From: Theobroma cacao
Taxonomy: Eukaryota > Streptophyta > Magnoliopsida > Malvales > Malvaceae
Assembly: GCF_000208745.1 (NCBI RefSeq)
Contig: NC_030855.1
Coordinates: forward strand, 3,120,483-3,184,482
Direction: 5' to 3'
Length of the DNA: 64,000 nt
Part shown: positions 12,890 to 30,482 of the stretch, piece after piece
Layout: every line of letters starts with the position of its first letter
Position numbering within the stretch: position 1 is the first letter of the stretch
Made by a program: the position numbers and the translations under genes
Notes under the pieces: generated by a model
Told to the model about the DNA's origin: nothing
Seen by the model: only the letters and a program-made list of their open reading frames with translations
Databases searched by the model: none

Positions 12890-13862
12890 AATAATGACTA
12901 CAAGTTGGCATCTTTACAATCCAAAATTCCTGGCAGGAATCAAAATGTATGCAAATTGGTGTAATAATAGAGTATATGCAAATTTTAAGAGAAAGAGGAA
13001 AGCATACTGCACCTTGACTCTCAAATGTAGAGTTAATCATTATCATTAACTGAGTTAAATCCAAATTGCAGTTTTCTTAATTCAAACATGAAATCCAAGA
13101 GCCAAAATAATACAATTTCAACAATAATATTTAGGTAGAGCTTGATGCTTTCAATCATATGATCCAACCTAAGTTGCATTTCTTTTATATTAATCTCATA
13201 AATCTTGTCTTTCCCATCCGTAATTCAAATCTCATAAGTTTCATCTCTTCTGGCCATAATTCGAATCTAAAATTTCTAAATTATAATCTTAAATTTTAAC
13301 AGATGAGATATTCTATCGAAAATAAATCATAATTCACTTTATCCACTCACCAAATCAATTTTCGATTAATTTAAGAACTGTTATATATACAAATTAAAGT
13401 CTCACTCCACGCAACAATATATTCAATAAAACAATCAATCAAAAATAAAAAATAAAAATAAAGATTATGGGTACTGCATCTTGGGAAAACTAGGGATTAA
13501 GGATAGAAATGCACCAAAGTAAGTCAATCAGAGGTCTGGATACGTAATATTCTGGAGCAGCTATAAATGGAGCAAAAGGCCTGGAATGTCATCAAGATTA
13601 GAAGCATAAATGCAGCTAGCTAGCAATGTCAGGAACTGCCAGGAACCATATACATAATGCTAAAAGAAGTTTCTGGCATTAACATCCCATCTGCAATTGT
13701 GATACCTGTTAACATCTTCAATCACCTTATCTAAGAACGGGACTTTGGTCAGTCTGATGGATTTACTCATCCCATCCCACAAGTCTGCAGCCTCTTGTCA
13801 CTCTTTAAATGATTTAAAACTACGCCCCTTTCTCTCAGTAACTTGACATCTTCCATCAAATA
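12890..13862 (-). repeat. Duplicated copy of the DUF247 gene's 3' region
   Basis: It matches 15408-16210, beginning at AATAATGACT and ending at TTGACATCTTCC in both places. It carries about 170 extra bases (roughly 13075-13260) that the other copy lacks. The left edge lies within about 20 bp of the copia LTR end. Confidence 0.85.
13524..13862 (-). pseudogene. DUF247 C-terminal fragment, pseudogene
   Basis: This is the coding part of the duplicated block. It corresponds to the last 110 or so codons of the intact gene at 15880-17550. A four-base addition (GCTAGCTAGC in place of GCTAGC, near 13619) and a one-base loss near 13797 break the frame. The remaining 450 codons of the gene are absent upstream, so no product is expected. 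Confidence 0.85.
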
Positions 13863-15407
13863 CTCACTTCTATTAAAAAGTATGCATTCAAACATCCAAA
13901 TGGGATGTTGGGATTTTAAATCGAAACACATTAGATAAATTTTATTTTAAAAAAATTCAAAATGCATTAGTGTTCTTTCTGCACGTAGACACTGGTCATC
14001 ATCTTAACGAATTTAACTGATGGCATGATATTTTAAAAAACTATTAAACCATTTAAGAAAATTGAAATAAGTTTTTATTATTTTATTATGTTCAATCAAA
14101 TCGCTATATTTTTATTTTAAACTAAAGTACTCTCGTGATTAATTATTGATTAATTATTATTAGTTAAAACACCACTTGTCATTTCTTATACCCTTGTAGT
14201 GCTAACGTAGATAGTGAAAATGCATGTAGTCATTTCATTATATCATACAAACATGTCATGTCACCATCCATTATGATATATTAGCATGCTACGTAATATA
14301 AAATAATAAATGACAATTTGACTTGTAACAATTACTCAACCGATAGTAATAAAGGTCTATTAGACTTAAAATAAAAGTTACAGAACTAGATTGCATGCAA
14401 AAACAAAAGTTTATTTGAATTTTTGTGAATAATTTAAGAACTTTTTTAAGTATTGTGCCATAACTGATCTAGCTAAAATACGCTAGAAGTCCCTAATTAA
14501 CCTTTTTGGACATTTTATTTTGATTCTTAACCTTTTGGTTGTTTCACCTTAATATAATTCAAATCTTTTTAAATTGTTTAATAATATCTTACCACTAATT
14601 AAATAACTCCATTAAAATAAATGGATGAAAATTAAGGGTCATTAGTGCATTTACTCTTATAAGTCTAGTTCAATTGAGAAAGTTCCATGTCAAAATACCA
14701 AAGTGAAACCATCACAAACCTGATGGTAATTGTCTTTTCCCTTTTGGAAATTTCATGATAGTTAAGCAAATTGTATTTGTACAAAGGCATTTTTAAAAGA
14801 GGAAGTAGTAATTGAAAAGGTTAATTACGTATTTGGTATCCGAATTATAATTAAATTGTGAATTCAATATACTTAAAATAAAAACATATGGATTTTGCTA
14901 ACAAGTACATTTAAAATACTTTTTAATATTAATGTGACGAATTTCAATACATTGATAGAAGATATTACTTAAAATTAAATGAAGAACCAAGCAAAATCAT
15001 GAATTTAATTGATGTTACAAATTAAAATTAGTCCTAGCAAAAGTGTAGCTAACTGTATTCAAGCAATGATGGAGCAATGTGGTCGATCAGATTTGGGAAG
15101 CAAGTTCTGTGTTTATAAGGGCAAGGGATACGATCTTAATTATAAGCTGAGTGAGTTGCTTTTTCAGCTTTAAGCTGGATCTTGTATGATTTAATCTTGC
15201 CATTAAACAACAACAAATGTTATCTGGCTCTCTCTTCTATCAATTAAGCTTATATTATTCTGCAATTATGACCCACAGAATATATAGGGAGGTTCCTCAG
15301 CAACATAAAGCTGGCAGTAAGGAATTATAATAAAATCCTTGATGATATTTATACTTTCAGAGTTGAGGTGAAAAGAGAAGGAATATATACTGGCAATTAT
15401 AATAGAG
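13863..15407. other. Intergenic, AT-rich, with a MITE
   Basis: It contains a member of the long-inverted-repeat family at about 14040-14450. Otherwise I see no gene, repeat or RNA. Confidence 0.5.
14040..14450. repeat. MITE-like inverted-repeat element, family A
   Basis: The left arm (…CTATATTTTTATTTTAAAC…) and the reverse complement of the right arm (…CTTTTATTTTAAGTCTAAT…) pair imperfectly. The same arms occur at 18785-19137 and 24190-24470. No coding frame. Edges are approximate. Confidence 0.5.
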
Positions 15408-15879
15408 AATAATGACTCCAAGTTGGCATCTTTACAATCCAAAATTCCTGGCAGGAAACAAAATGTGTGCAAAGTGGTATAATAATAGTGTAAATGCAAA
15501 TGATACACTACTAAGTTTTGGCTAAAGAGAGAGGAAAGCACACAGCTCCTTGACTCTTAAATGTAGAGGTAATCATTTTCATTGACTGAGTTAAATCCAA
15601 GTTATTCCATCTCTTTTATCCGAAATTAGAATGTTAGACTTGTAAATTATAATACAAAATTTTAATGGTTGAGATATTTTAATGAAAATAAATCATAATT
15701 CACTTTATTCACACACCAAATCAATTTTCAATTAATTAATAACTGTTGTATACAAGTTAAAGTCTCACTCCAGACAACAATATACTCAACAAAACAATCA
15801 ATCAAAAAAAATAAAAATAAGTATTATGGGTACTGCATCTTGGGCAAACTAAGGATATATATATACGCACCAAAGTAAG

Positions 15880-17550
15880 TCAATCAGAGGTCTGGGTACC
15901 TAATATTCTGAAGCAGCTATAAACGGTGCAAAAGGCCTGGAATGTCATCAAGATTAGTAGCATAATTGCAGCTAGCAATGTCAAAAACTGCCAGGAACCG
16001 TATACATAATGCTTAAAGAAGTTTCTGGCTTTAATATTCCATCTGCAATTATGATACCTGTTAACATCTTCAATCGCCTTATCTAAGAACGGGACTTTGG
16101 TCAGTCTGATGGACTTACTCATCCCATTCCACAAGTCTGCAGCCTCTTCATCACTCTTTAAATGATTTAAAACTACGCCACTTTCTCTCAGTAACTTGAC
16201 ATCTTCCTCGGTATCGATGATTCCATTCATCAATTCGGTATAGCGAGTGAAAATCAAAGGCCCTGATGCGTTTGATGCTTCATATGCGACCAAGTTCCTC
16301 AAGACCACCTCTGTATTAATATCTAAACTGATAGTAGGGAGATATAATGTAACAGTTTTGACATCAAAACTAATGTTTGAAATGCTGCCATTAGTGGGTG
16401 AAAAACGGACTCCTGATTTAGAAAGGTCAGCAACGGAGGGAATTGCAATCTCCTCTACCAGGGGTGGCTTGTTGAGGCCAGAACTGGTTTCTGATTTTTC
16501 TGCCTCCTTGTCTTGTGAAAAGAGCAGATATTCAATCGGTTGCTTCAGGATTGAAAATCCAGGGAGGTTAGAGAGGATTTTCCAGGGCAATTTAAGAATG
16601 ACTCTAACAGGTCTGGATAGCAGCACTGCTTTGATGAGACGTAACGGACCTCTCTTTATTTTCGAAAGCAGATTCCAGACCTCACTCAGCAGTTGTTTCA
16701 AATAACTTGGATCTGTAGAATCGATGTCACTTTGTTTGTCTTCTGGGGCTTCTTTCTGATCCTCCGCTTCGTTTGTTATGGATGGTTCATCCACCTTCGG
16801 CACGATCATGTCGTACAGAAAGTCTAGAACATGAGCACACCTGGAGATATCAATCTTTGGCATGTTCTCCATCATTTTAAAAGGGGAGAGCTCCTGACAT
16901 AACCCCCTTAACATCGAAAGTAACATATCATCAGCTGTTTCCATTGACGAGTATTGGACTTCTAGCACCTTTTGAAGAATGAACAGAGGAATTTGATTCT
17001 CAAGCATCACAATGTCTCTCAGAATTGCATTGTGAGCTGACTTCCTCCCTGTATAATCAACCAAATGTGACATCCTTGAGGAAACTCTTGACAGAGTCTT
17101 TCCTTCTTTGAGAGCGTAGATTTGAAGAAACTCAAGCAAGAATGAAGCATCAATGGCCATCATCCAAGCTAACGTTTCACCATTGAAATCCAGATAGCTG
17201 TGATAACATGCTCGAATCCGGGGTTCATGCTTTGCCAATTGGTCAACAAGAGTATGAAAATTAGGACTTTGCAGCTGCTTCTGAGTTCTTTTCGCTGCGG
17301 CCAATTTGTATCTTTCCATCTCATAAAGCTCCGGACGCCAATAATGGTAAGGACCCAGAGCCACCAATTGAGGGATGTAAGATTCAGGATTACTAGACAT
17401 TAGTGTTTTGGGAACATTGAAAATGCAAACCGGAACTTCGATATCTCCTTCGACCTCTTCATCCAGGGATCGACGAATGTTGATAACCCATCGACGCTCA
17501 TCAAAGTTGGATTTGGAAGTGGAGGACGTGGTAGCCTGGAGAGCAGACAT
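15880..17550 (-). CDS. DUF247 (UPF0481) family membrane protein
   Basis: One uninterrupted 556-residue frame, typical of this usually intronless plant family. The DUF247 region starts near residue 42 with CIFNVPKTL and continues through YIPQLVALGPYHY (58-70) and ERYKLAAAKR (79-88). MLENQIPLFILQKVLE, a family hallmark, lies near residues 180-200. An acidic linker with EDQKEAPEDKQ lies near the middle. A hydrophobic segment, FLTLLAAIMLLILMTF, lies about 20-35 residues from the C-terminus and should anchor the protein in a membrane. The ATG at 17550 precedes a serine-rich leader and has no in-frame alternative upstream. Biochemical function is unknown for most members; some act in grass self-incompatibility or growth control. 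The last third of the gene is duplicated, broken, at 13524-13862. Confidence 0.93.
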   Translation of the reverse strand: MSALQATTSSTSKSNFDERRWVINIRRSLDEEVEGDIEVPVCIFNVPKTLMSSNPESYIPQLVALGPYHYWRPELYEMERYKLAAAKRTQKQLQSPNFHTLVDQLAKHEPRIRACYHSYLDFNGETLAWMMAIDASFLLEFLQIYALKEGKTLSRVSSRMSHLVDYTGRKSAHNAILRDIVMLENQIPLFILQKVLEVQYSSMETADDMLLSMLRGLCQELSPFKMMENMPKIDISRCAHVLDFLYDMIVPKVDEPSITNEAEDQKEAPEDKQSDIDSTDPSYLKQLLSEVWNLLSKIKRGPLRLIKAVLLSRPVRVILKLPWKILSNLPGFSILKQPIEYLLFSQDKEAEKSETSSGLNKPPLVEEIAIPSVADLSKSGVRFSPTNGSISNISFDVKTVTLYLPTISLDINTEVVLRNLVAYEASNASGPLIFTRYTELMNGIIDTEEDVKLLRESGVVLNHLKSDEEAADLWNGMSKSIRLTKVPFLDKAIEDVNRYHNCRWNIKARNFFKHYVYGSWQFLTLLAAIMLLILMTFQAFCTVYSCFRILGTQTSD

Positions 17551-18784
17551 GTTTGCTATCTCTGGGGAAAAGCTTTTGGAAGCCTGGCAGTTTAAGTTCT
17601 TGGTGTTGGGGTTATGAGAACGAAGCTTTTATGGGAGTATTTAACAGCAGAAACATCATCGCCATTAATGTAAAGTTTGATTCGGTTGCTTTAGCAAGTA
17701 GAAAGAAATGAGAAATGCGTTTCTCACGTCAAAATAATGTGTTTCTATGGATGCCATCGGCAAACCTTCGAGCCTCTTCTTTCTCTTATTTTTTGTGTTA
17801 ATTTATTGAAGCAATCATTGATCAGAGTGCTTGAAAAGTATAGATCTAAGCTTATGTGTGCAAATCATTTTATCCATAAATATAAATTGAAGGTATGGTA
17901 TCTCAATCAATTGAAAAATGCCTTGTTGGTGACCAATACGATGATTCAACAGTCTTATATGAAATCCCAAGTATACGAGGACATCACTTGTACATGTGAG
18001 AATTGAGATATGGAATTCAACACTCCCCATTTTCATTCATTAAACAATGTAACTTATAAGTATTTTTATTGTTTAAATCTCACATGTTCATAGTAAACCT
18101 ATTTTGATAATCATTGTGTTATCTCGGAAAACACAACCCACAACTGCAGCTGTCGATCTTGATTCACCGATTGCTTATCAATTATAGGCAGTAACATTTC
18201 AAATGCATCTTTTTTTTCTTTTCAAATTGAGTTTTTCTCAATCAAAACAACAATTTCAAACTCAGTCTAAAGAGATTATGTTCAAAACAAAAGAGTTAGG
18301 AGGGGACTGGAAAGGACGGTATTCCTAAGAAGCCAAAGGAAAAATGGCTTGGAATCTTTCGATCAACTTGGGTTGCACATGGTAAATATAAGTTATTAGT
18401 AATACTATATATGGCATGCATGCCAATTGCCAACTCACATTTCAGCTGTTCAGCCAAAAGAAAAAGAACAAAAAAGGTACATTTCAGCTAACTTGTCTCT
18501 TTAATGACCCAAAAAAGTAATATCAAATCCTTCTCCTCTAACTTGCCCCCTATCTTTCGTTCAGAAAAATTATATCTTACCTATTTTTCCAAAAAATCCA
18601 ATTGCTTCCATTACTTTTAAATTTTAATTTACATAATAATTTATTTGAAATAACTCTTCTGTAAAACAAACTTGGGATTGAATTTAAAAGGCTCGTGCTC
18701 CAATCCTATCTTGAAGATAAAAATAAAGTTTTCATTTCCATAAATAATAATAATAATAAAATTCTTCAAAAAAAAATTGAATTA

Positions 18785-19137
18785 TTTAAAAAGGTTTAAA
18801 TAAATTTTTTGTTATATTCGATTAAATTCTTATAATTTTATTTTAAGTCAAATAAGTCATTTTATCTGTTAAAACGTAATTTGTCTTTTCACATCATGCG
18901 ATATTGACGTGACATGTTATTATAAATAGAAACGTGATATATTGGTGCAATATAATGACATGATCACATATCATTTTTTATTTTTTATTTCAACGTTATA
19001 TTAATATAAAATAACAAATATTATTTTGATTAATAATAATTAATCAACTGTTAATTAAAAAAATTTATTTAATTCAAAATAAAAATATAGGGATTCGATT
19101 AAACGTAATATAAGATTAAACCAAAAACTTTTAAAGC
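18785..19137. repeat. MITE-like inverted-repeat element, family A
   Basis: The left arm contains TATATTCGATTAAATTC; the right arm reverse-complements to a string with TATATTACGTTTAATCG followed by CTATATTTTTATTTTG. The arms are about 90 bp each. The interior is AT-rich with no coding. Its right edge abuts the hAT-like element's target duplication. Confidence 0.6.
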
Positions 19138-19145
19138 ATTACACT

Positions 19146-20167
19146 TAGAGGCAGAGAGGAGGGGGGCTAATAGGGGCCCTCGCCCCCTTAACAATTTTAA
19201 ATTTTTTATAACTTATTTTTATTTTTTCTGAAATCTTATAATTTCGTCTTTACAAAACTTTTAAAATTTTTCTAATATATTTTTATTTTTTCAAAATTTT
19301 ATAATTTTGTCTTTACAATAATTTTTTATTTGATGAGATGTCCACAACAATTAATTAACAATTAATTTTAATAAAATTAAAATAAAACCTATTACAATAG
19401 AATTATTCTTAAATTCTTACTCCAAAATTTCACAACTACCATCTCTTATTCTCTTTTCTTTTTACCAAATACTGTAGAAACAAAAAAAAATCATGTTTTA
19501 CACTTTTTTACTTACCAGCATTCTTTGTGTAGAAAATCTCTAGTCACTAACTCAATTTTTATGTCATAATAATTGATAAGTTTGATTTATTTACTTATTT
19601 TATTTTTAATATTTTCAATTTTAAATTTTGAATTAGGATTTATCATCTTAATCCTTTTTTTGTTGAAAGCAACAAAATAAGAATTTGATTAAGCACCAAA
19701 AGTTAGTCCTTACTTATTTATTTAGAGATTGCTAAATTGTTTTCCTATGAATTCGTTGTTTTTTTTTTTCTTAACTTTTTCTGAAAATTTAAGTTTTTCA
19801 TTTTAGATTGCTTCCTCATTGAATTGTTTATTGATATTGTATTTAATTTTTGTAATTAATTTTAGGGAATTGCTTCCTCATTGAATTATTTATTAATAGC
19901 CTTTAATATTTTTTAAGCAATTACTTCCCATTGAGATTTTTGTTATTAAATTTGTTAATTTTTGTTATTGTTAAGTTTATCTAGAAATTGATATTATTAT
20001 CATCATCAAATTAGTAATGATTATACTAATTAATTCTTTTAAGTAAATTATTAAGATTGATTTCTTTAAATAATTTTTAAATTTTATTTATATAATTTTC
20101 ATATGAACTTTTTTTGTATGAATTGTATTATATTTTTATCAAACACGAAATCCTAATTCTGCCACTA
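19146..20167. mobile_element. Non-autonomous hAT-like DNA transposon
   Basis: The left end reads TAGAGGCAGAGAGG. The right end reverse-complements to TAGTGGCAGAATTAGG, so the outer ten bases match except one. It is flanked by an 8-bp direct repeat with one mismatch: ATTACACT (19138-19145) and ATTATACT (20168-20175). An 8-bp duplication and GGCAGA-type ends fit the hAT superfamily. The ~1-kb interior is T-rich with no transposase frame. Confidence 0.75.
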
Positions 20168-20621
20168 ATTATACTAATAATAATTTATTTGAAGAAAAAA
20201 AAAGGTTTGGATATTGAAAAAGATGAGCAGGCAACACCCATTGAATAACTCTCCAAAAAGTTTTTAACAGGCGGAGGAAAAAGAAAGGCAGCGAAGGAAA
20301 GACAAGAGTTACGCTTGTAAACTAAGAAAGAACGTTACTGGTATTCGGTGGCCTTCAAATTTTACGTTCCAAAGAGCTAAAATGTTCCTAACCAAGGAAA
20401 ATAAACGAGGAAAACCAAAACAATGGCGCAGTATTTAATAGTCAATGAAGAGCCGATTATACTGACTTTATGCATTCATGCTTTGGTTACAATTACCGCC
20501 AATGGAAAGACTAAAACCCTATTCATTTTGCAATAAAAAACAGTGACTACTAACCTATCATTCCCATATAATTAGAGTTGTTGTCAATTACGGTCTCAAG
20601 ATTTCGCATGAAGAGTGACTA

Positions 20622-20689
20622 AAGAGTAGTCATACAAGATCATGGATTGAATCAAAAGAGTAGTCATACAAGATTATGGATTGAATCAA
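20622..20689 (+). repeat. 34-bp tandem duplication
   Basis: Two adjacent copies, at 20622 and 20656, of a 34-bp unit beginning AAGAGTAGTCATACAAGAT, with one difference. Confidence 0.9.
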
Positions 20690-22694
20690 TAATTCAATTC
20701 GGAGCAAAAATTAAAAACTGAAGGTTGACTGCCGCCAACCCACCACCACCTTCAGTCCACCTCTAGTTGTCACGCCGTCCACTTTTCCAATTAGTATAAA
20801 CCTCAAGCCAAATCTGATATTACACATTTACAATTGATTTTCAGATGTTTTTGCATAGACAAGCTCATATATTAAGGATGAGGGTTGTAAGAGAAAAACC
20901 CAGCTAAGGTTATTTCTAGACAAAATCTAGCTACAACCAGTCTGAGCTAATGAAGACCGGACAAGAATTTATTATAACTTAATATGAAAATTCATTAAAT
21001 GAGTTAAGACTTACATTCTTTTTCAAGATTTTTCATCAATAACCATTACACAATTGTTCAACAAAGGAGGATTGCAACAGAATTTCCACCACACAAACCG
21101 CTAGAGAGTTGCTGATTATACAAAAAATGTAAAGCATTTACAGAATGAACCTGCAGATGGATGGGGTTGCCAGAGGAGATCTCAAGAGAGAAGAGGAAGA
21201 CTTCACACAAGAAAAGCTTCCACGATAAAAGTGCCATTTACATTCTTCTTTCAGACAAGAAAATTGCAGATTCAACTGTGGAGTAATAGTGAGAAAAGCA
21301 TGTTATTTTACAGAGTATAAAAAGAAGCCCTCAGAAAGGCTATTGTCACATTCATATGCCCTCATACAGGCAGCTGGAAACACAAATGCAAATTTTTTTG
21401 AAAGGCACAAATGCAAATTAATATAACATGTTATTTAAAATTGCAAACAGTGTTCAGAAGATATCATACTTATACCTGAAGAACATGACTCAGCGCAAAG
21501 AATAAGCCAGTATCTTCTAGTATCCTTCAATTTTTTGGTTGTGCTGTATAGCTTGGAAAACACTGTTGTTTGTGCCAGTGTGTCTTGTATGATGCACCTA
21601 TGTAAGTCACAATCTCAACAATGAGTTGTTTATGATTACTCAAGTGCAAATATTCTTTTAGAATATTTATACTACTGAAAAAAAATTAAAACAAAAAAGA
21701 CATAAATATGATTAAGGCAGAGGTAGAAAGGAAAATACCTGAGATGTTTAAATCTCCGTGTATTGAGGAAATTGTTGGAAAAGTAGGTACAATCACACTT
21801 ATCCTGGTGAGCAGAGTTGAGATGTTGATAAACCAAAAGAGGGTGAAAACTAGAGGGAAGTGCTCGAGACGTCTACATCTTCATGAAAAAGAGGGAAATT
21901 TCAGAAAACAAAGCAGAATTACTATGATTTTGGAGATGCAGGACTTGCAGAGCTCCAGATGTTTGTCTGAGCAAGTAGACTAGCAAAAGCGTGAATGCAA
22001 GATATTTGATCTGATTAGCACTTACAGATAGGATAGCAGGAGAATGGGGGATAGAGTGATCAAAGAATTATTATAGAGCTAAAAGGAAGAAGGAAAGAGA
22101 TAGAGAGAAGAGAGACAGTCATTGCAAGGTGATCTAAAGAAGTAAGAACATGCTACCAAATAGAAACTCATGGAACATTTCAAATGCTGGAAACCTATTC
22201 CTGGCAGGCTTCAGCCTTTGCGAATCCAACAATTGATAGGAGTTCTTTATACTTCAAGCAGATTTAGAGTTGCCGCTGAAACATGATACTTTCTAGTTTA
22301 AAAAGAACTCTCTTTTTCTGAACCATCAACCGTCAGCATTTCTTGTACCAGCTTCATTCCTGCTGTTCTCAGAGCTTAGATGAAAGCATGCAGGCACCAT
22401 CAGATTCACTTCACCTGGGCATTCAGCGATCCTTTGTCTAGCCAAAAACAAGCTCGCATGCCCTCAAGAGAACATAAGTATAATTTGATACGATAATCCC
22501 ACATTATTGCCCATCAACTGCTCCACCCTAGCCAACAGCCTCCAGCTAGAAAAACTTGTTATAATTTTTCAACATATCTACAGGCACTTCCCACAGAGCA
22601 CAATCTAGACTGACAAGCCAACATCCTTCTTTCTGACAACAGAATTTCAGTGGAAACTGCCTCATTTTCAAACTAATTTATAAGCATTGAGCTA

Positions 22695-24056
22695 TCAAGT
22701 ATCTTCTCCGCCTTGCACCAACTTTGTTCCCAATTCTTCCCTTGGCTTAGATGAAAGGCCCTTTTCTAACATTTCCTCATCATACTTCCTAGCCATATCT
22801 AACATGCCCTTTTGAATCAAAGCATCAATCAGAGCATTGTAAGCAAACTCATTTGGACTACTTCCAAGTTCTTCCATCTTCTTCCAGACCATGAAAACCG
22901 GTCGAAGAAATCCCCATCTTCCAAACTTCCTCATAAGCATGACATAGGTGTCCATCCTTGGTTGGATCCCATTCATAATCATCAAATCAAACAGCTTAAG
23001 AATCTCTCTCGGCTTCTCAAGACACCCAAAGAAACAATGATACGTAATCACATCAGGTGCACAATCCTTCTTTAGCATTTGATCAAGCACCGCGTAAGCT
23101 TGCCTCACCCTCCCATTCTCACATAAAAGCTTTATGACCGTATTATAAGTCACAACATTTGGCTCACAACCTAAATCCCTCATCTCCCTAAACAACCCAA
23201 CACCAAAATCCGCACCTTCTGAAATACCAATAGCACGAATAACTGTATTGTATGCCACAACATCCAACTTCATCCCTTTCTTCTTCATCTCCTTATACAA
23301 CTTCACCGCCTTCCACGGCTTCCCACTCTTGCACATTATATCCATATAAATAGAATAGGAATGCAAATCTTTTTTAACACCCTTCTTATCCATTTCCTTC
23401 CAAAATTCCCTACATTTACTCCACCACCCCATTTTAAACCACCCACGAAGAATCATATTATGAATCTTTGTATCATTCACACTCAAACCAATTTCCTTAA
23501 TTTTACCAAAAAAACACAATTCTTGCGCCTCAATCACATGCTTATACTCACAAAGTGCATCAACAAGATTACAGAATGAAATTTCATCTTTCAAATTGAA
23601 CTCTTCTAATCTATCAAAAGTACTTATAGCTTCTTTAACAAGATGAGCAGTAATATAACGCTTAAACATGATGCGAAACGTGGCGTGATCGGGTATCGAA
23701 CAAGGTTTGTTTTTCATTCTATCAATCAAATCCCACGAAAGATCGAACTCGAAAGACTTACCCAAAATGTCTAACATTTTGTTGAAGGTTTCAGTGGTGT
23801 GGGGGAATTGGCATTGGGTTTCGACCCAGTTGAAGAACTCCAACGCACGTTTCCAGTCGTTGGAGTAGCAAGAAAGGGTTTTGCGGACAGTTTGGTGGTC
23901 GAAGTTGGGTTGGTCTGGGAGGGGATTTGGGGGTTGAGAGTGGAAATGGGAAGTGGGGTTTAGGAATAAAGAGCGGGAAGTGGAGGAAAAGAGCAGACGA
24001 ATTGGTGAAAGGAGAGAAAAGGGGGTGAGGCGTTTTGAGGAGATTGAAGAAAGCAT
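22695..24056 (-). CDS. Pentatricopeptide repeat protein, mitochondrial type
   Basis: Intronless 453-residue frame, as is usual for PPR genes. The first 30 residues are rich in Ser, Arg and Leu with no acidic residue, a likely mitochondrial presequence. About nine degenerate 35-residue PPR motifs follow from residue 88. The clearest are 230-264 (DLHSYSIYMDIMCKSGK...), 265-299 (DVVAYNTVIRAIG...), 300-334 (NVVTYNTVIKLLCENGR...) and 402-436 (NEFAYNALIDALIQKGM...). There is no E, DYW or SMR extension, so it is a P-class protein expected to bind organellar RNA. It is divergently oriented to the IPMDH gene, 698 bp away. Length and neighbour recall Arabidopsis At1g80550, which sits beside an IPMDH gene; this is from memory. 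The RNA target is unknown. Confidence 0.93.
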   Translation of the reverse strand: MLSSISSKRLTPFSLLSPIRLLFSSTSRSLFLNPTSHFHSQPPNPLPDQPNFDHQTVRKTLSCYSNDWKRALEFFNWVETQCQFPHTTETFNKMLDILGKSFEFDLSWDLIDRMKNKPCSIPDHATFRIMFKRYITAHLVKEAISTFDRLEEFNLKDEISFCNLVDALCEYKHVIEAQELCFFGKIKEIGLSVNDTKIHNMILRGWFKMGWWSKCREFWKEMDKKGVKKDLHSYSIYMDIMCKSGKPWKAVKLYKEMKKKGMKLDVVAYNTVIRAIGISEGADFGVGLFREMRDLGCEPNVVTYNTVIKLLCENGRVRQAYAVLDQMLKKDCAPDVITYHCFFGCLEKPREILKLFDLMIMNGIQPRMDTYVMLMRKFGRWGFLRPVFMVWKKMEELGSSPNEFAYNALIDALIQKGMLDMARKYDEEMLEKGLSSKPREELGTKLVQGGEDT

Positions 24057-24754
24057 TCTTGCGCATGAGTATTCTGCTGAAAAGCTAATTCAGAGCTTTT
24101 AGCTGTTGCCGTAAAGTTTGCTCAAATCACCAAAGGAGAGTGAAAGTTTTAGATAAAAATAAATTCATAATATCTCAAAAAACTCTAAAATTATTTTATA
24201 AAAAATTAAATAAATATTTATTTTTATTATATTTAATTAAATTTTTATATTTTTATTTTAAATTAAATAAATTTTTATAATTAATAATTAATTAAAATTT
24301 CACTTATTATTTTATTTACATAAACTTGATGTGTTGATAATTATATAATTCGTGAGTTTAAAATGATAAATGATATTTTAATTAATTATAATTAATTAAT
24401 TATTAATTATAAAAAAATAAAATATATGTATTAAGAGAAAATATTCTTAATTTTTTTCATATAGGAACTATTAAATCAAATTCTTTAAAACATTTTAAAT
24501 ATAAAAATAACTTATAAACTCAATCACTTATTATTATGAGTTACTCTCGCTTCCGATGTGAAATAGTTATTACAGCTTATTTTTGTTCTGTAACATATCG
24601 CATGAAATAGACGTTCTGTGTTTGTTGACACAAATCTTCAAAAAATAATATTTAGCCAAGCAAACAAACTCGTCACGACCAAACTATGTAACCCGTACAC
24701 TCAAAATTGACTGCTCTGCAAGAGAGCTCTCTCTATTCTTATTTTCTCCACCAA
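24057..24754. promoter_or_regulatory. Head-to-head promoter region between PPR and IPMDH
   Basis: The two start codons lie 698 bp apart on opposite strands, so the segment must hold both promoters and 5' UTRs. A CT-rich stretch (24719-24752) precedes the IPMDH ATG. The middle is filled by an AT-rich family A MITE. I saw no clear TATA box for either gene. Confidence 0.6.
24190..24470. repeat. MITE-like inverted-repeat element, family A
   Basis: TATATTTAATTAAATTTTTA at the left, followed by TATTTTTATTTTAAATTAAA, matches the other family A arms. The right arm carries AATTAATTATTAATTATAAA in inverted relation. Edges are approximate because the sequence is almost pure A and T. Confidence 0.45.

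Positions 24755-30482
<5,728 letters not shown>

Larger units (their letters stand above)
17640..22694. other. Intergenic with MITE and hAT-like element
   Basis: No gene recognised. It holds a family A MITE (18785-19137), an hAT-like element (19146-20167) and a small tandem repeat (20622-20689). The part nearest 22694 on the minus strand is likely to include the 3' UTR of the PPR gene. The 91-codon frame at 21708-21983 has no recognisable similarity or supporting signals. Confidence 0.5.

Noticed and set aside
21708..21983. 91-codon frame between the hAT-like element and the PPR gene
   Set aside because: No recognisable motif, no promoter or splice context, and strongly charged composition; treated as chance.
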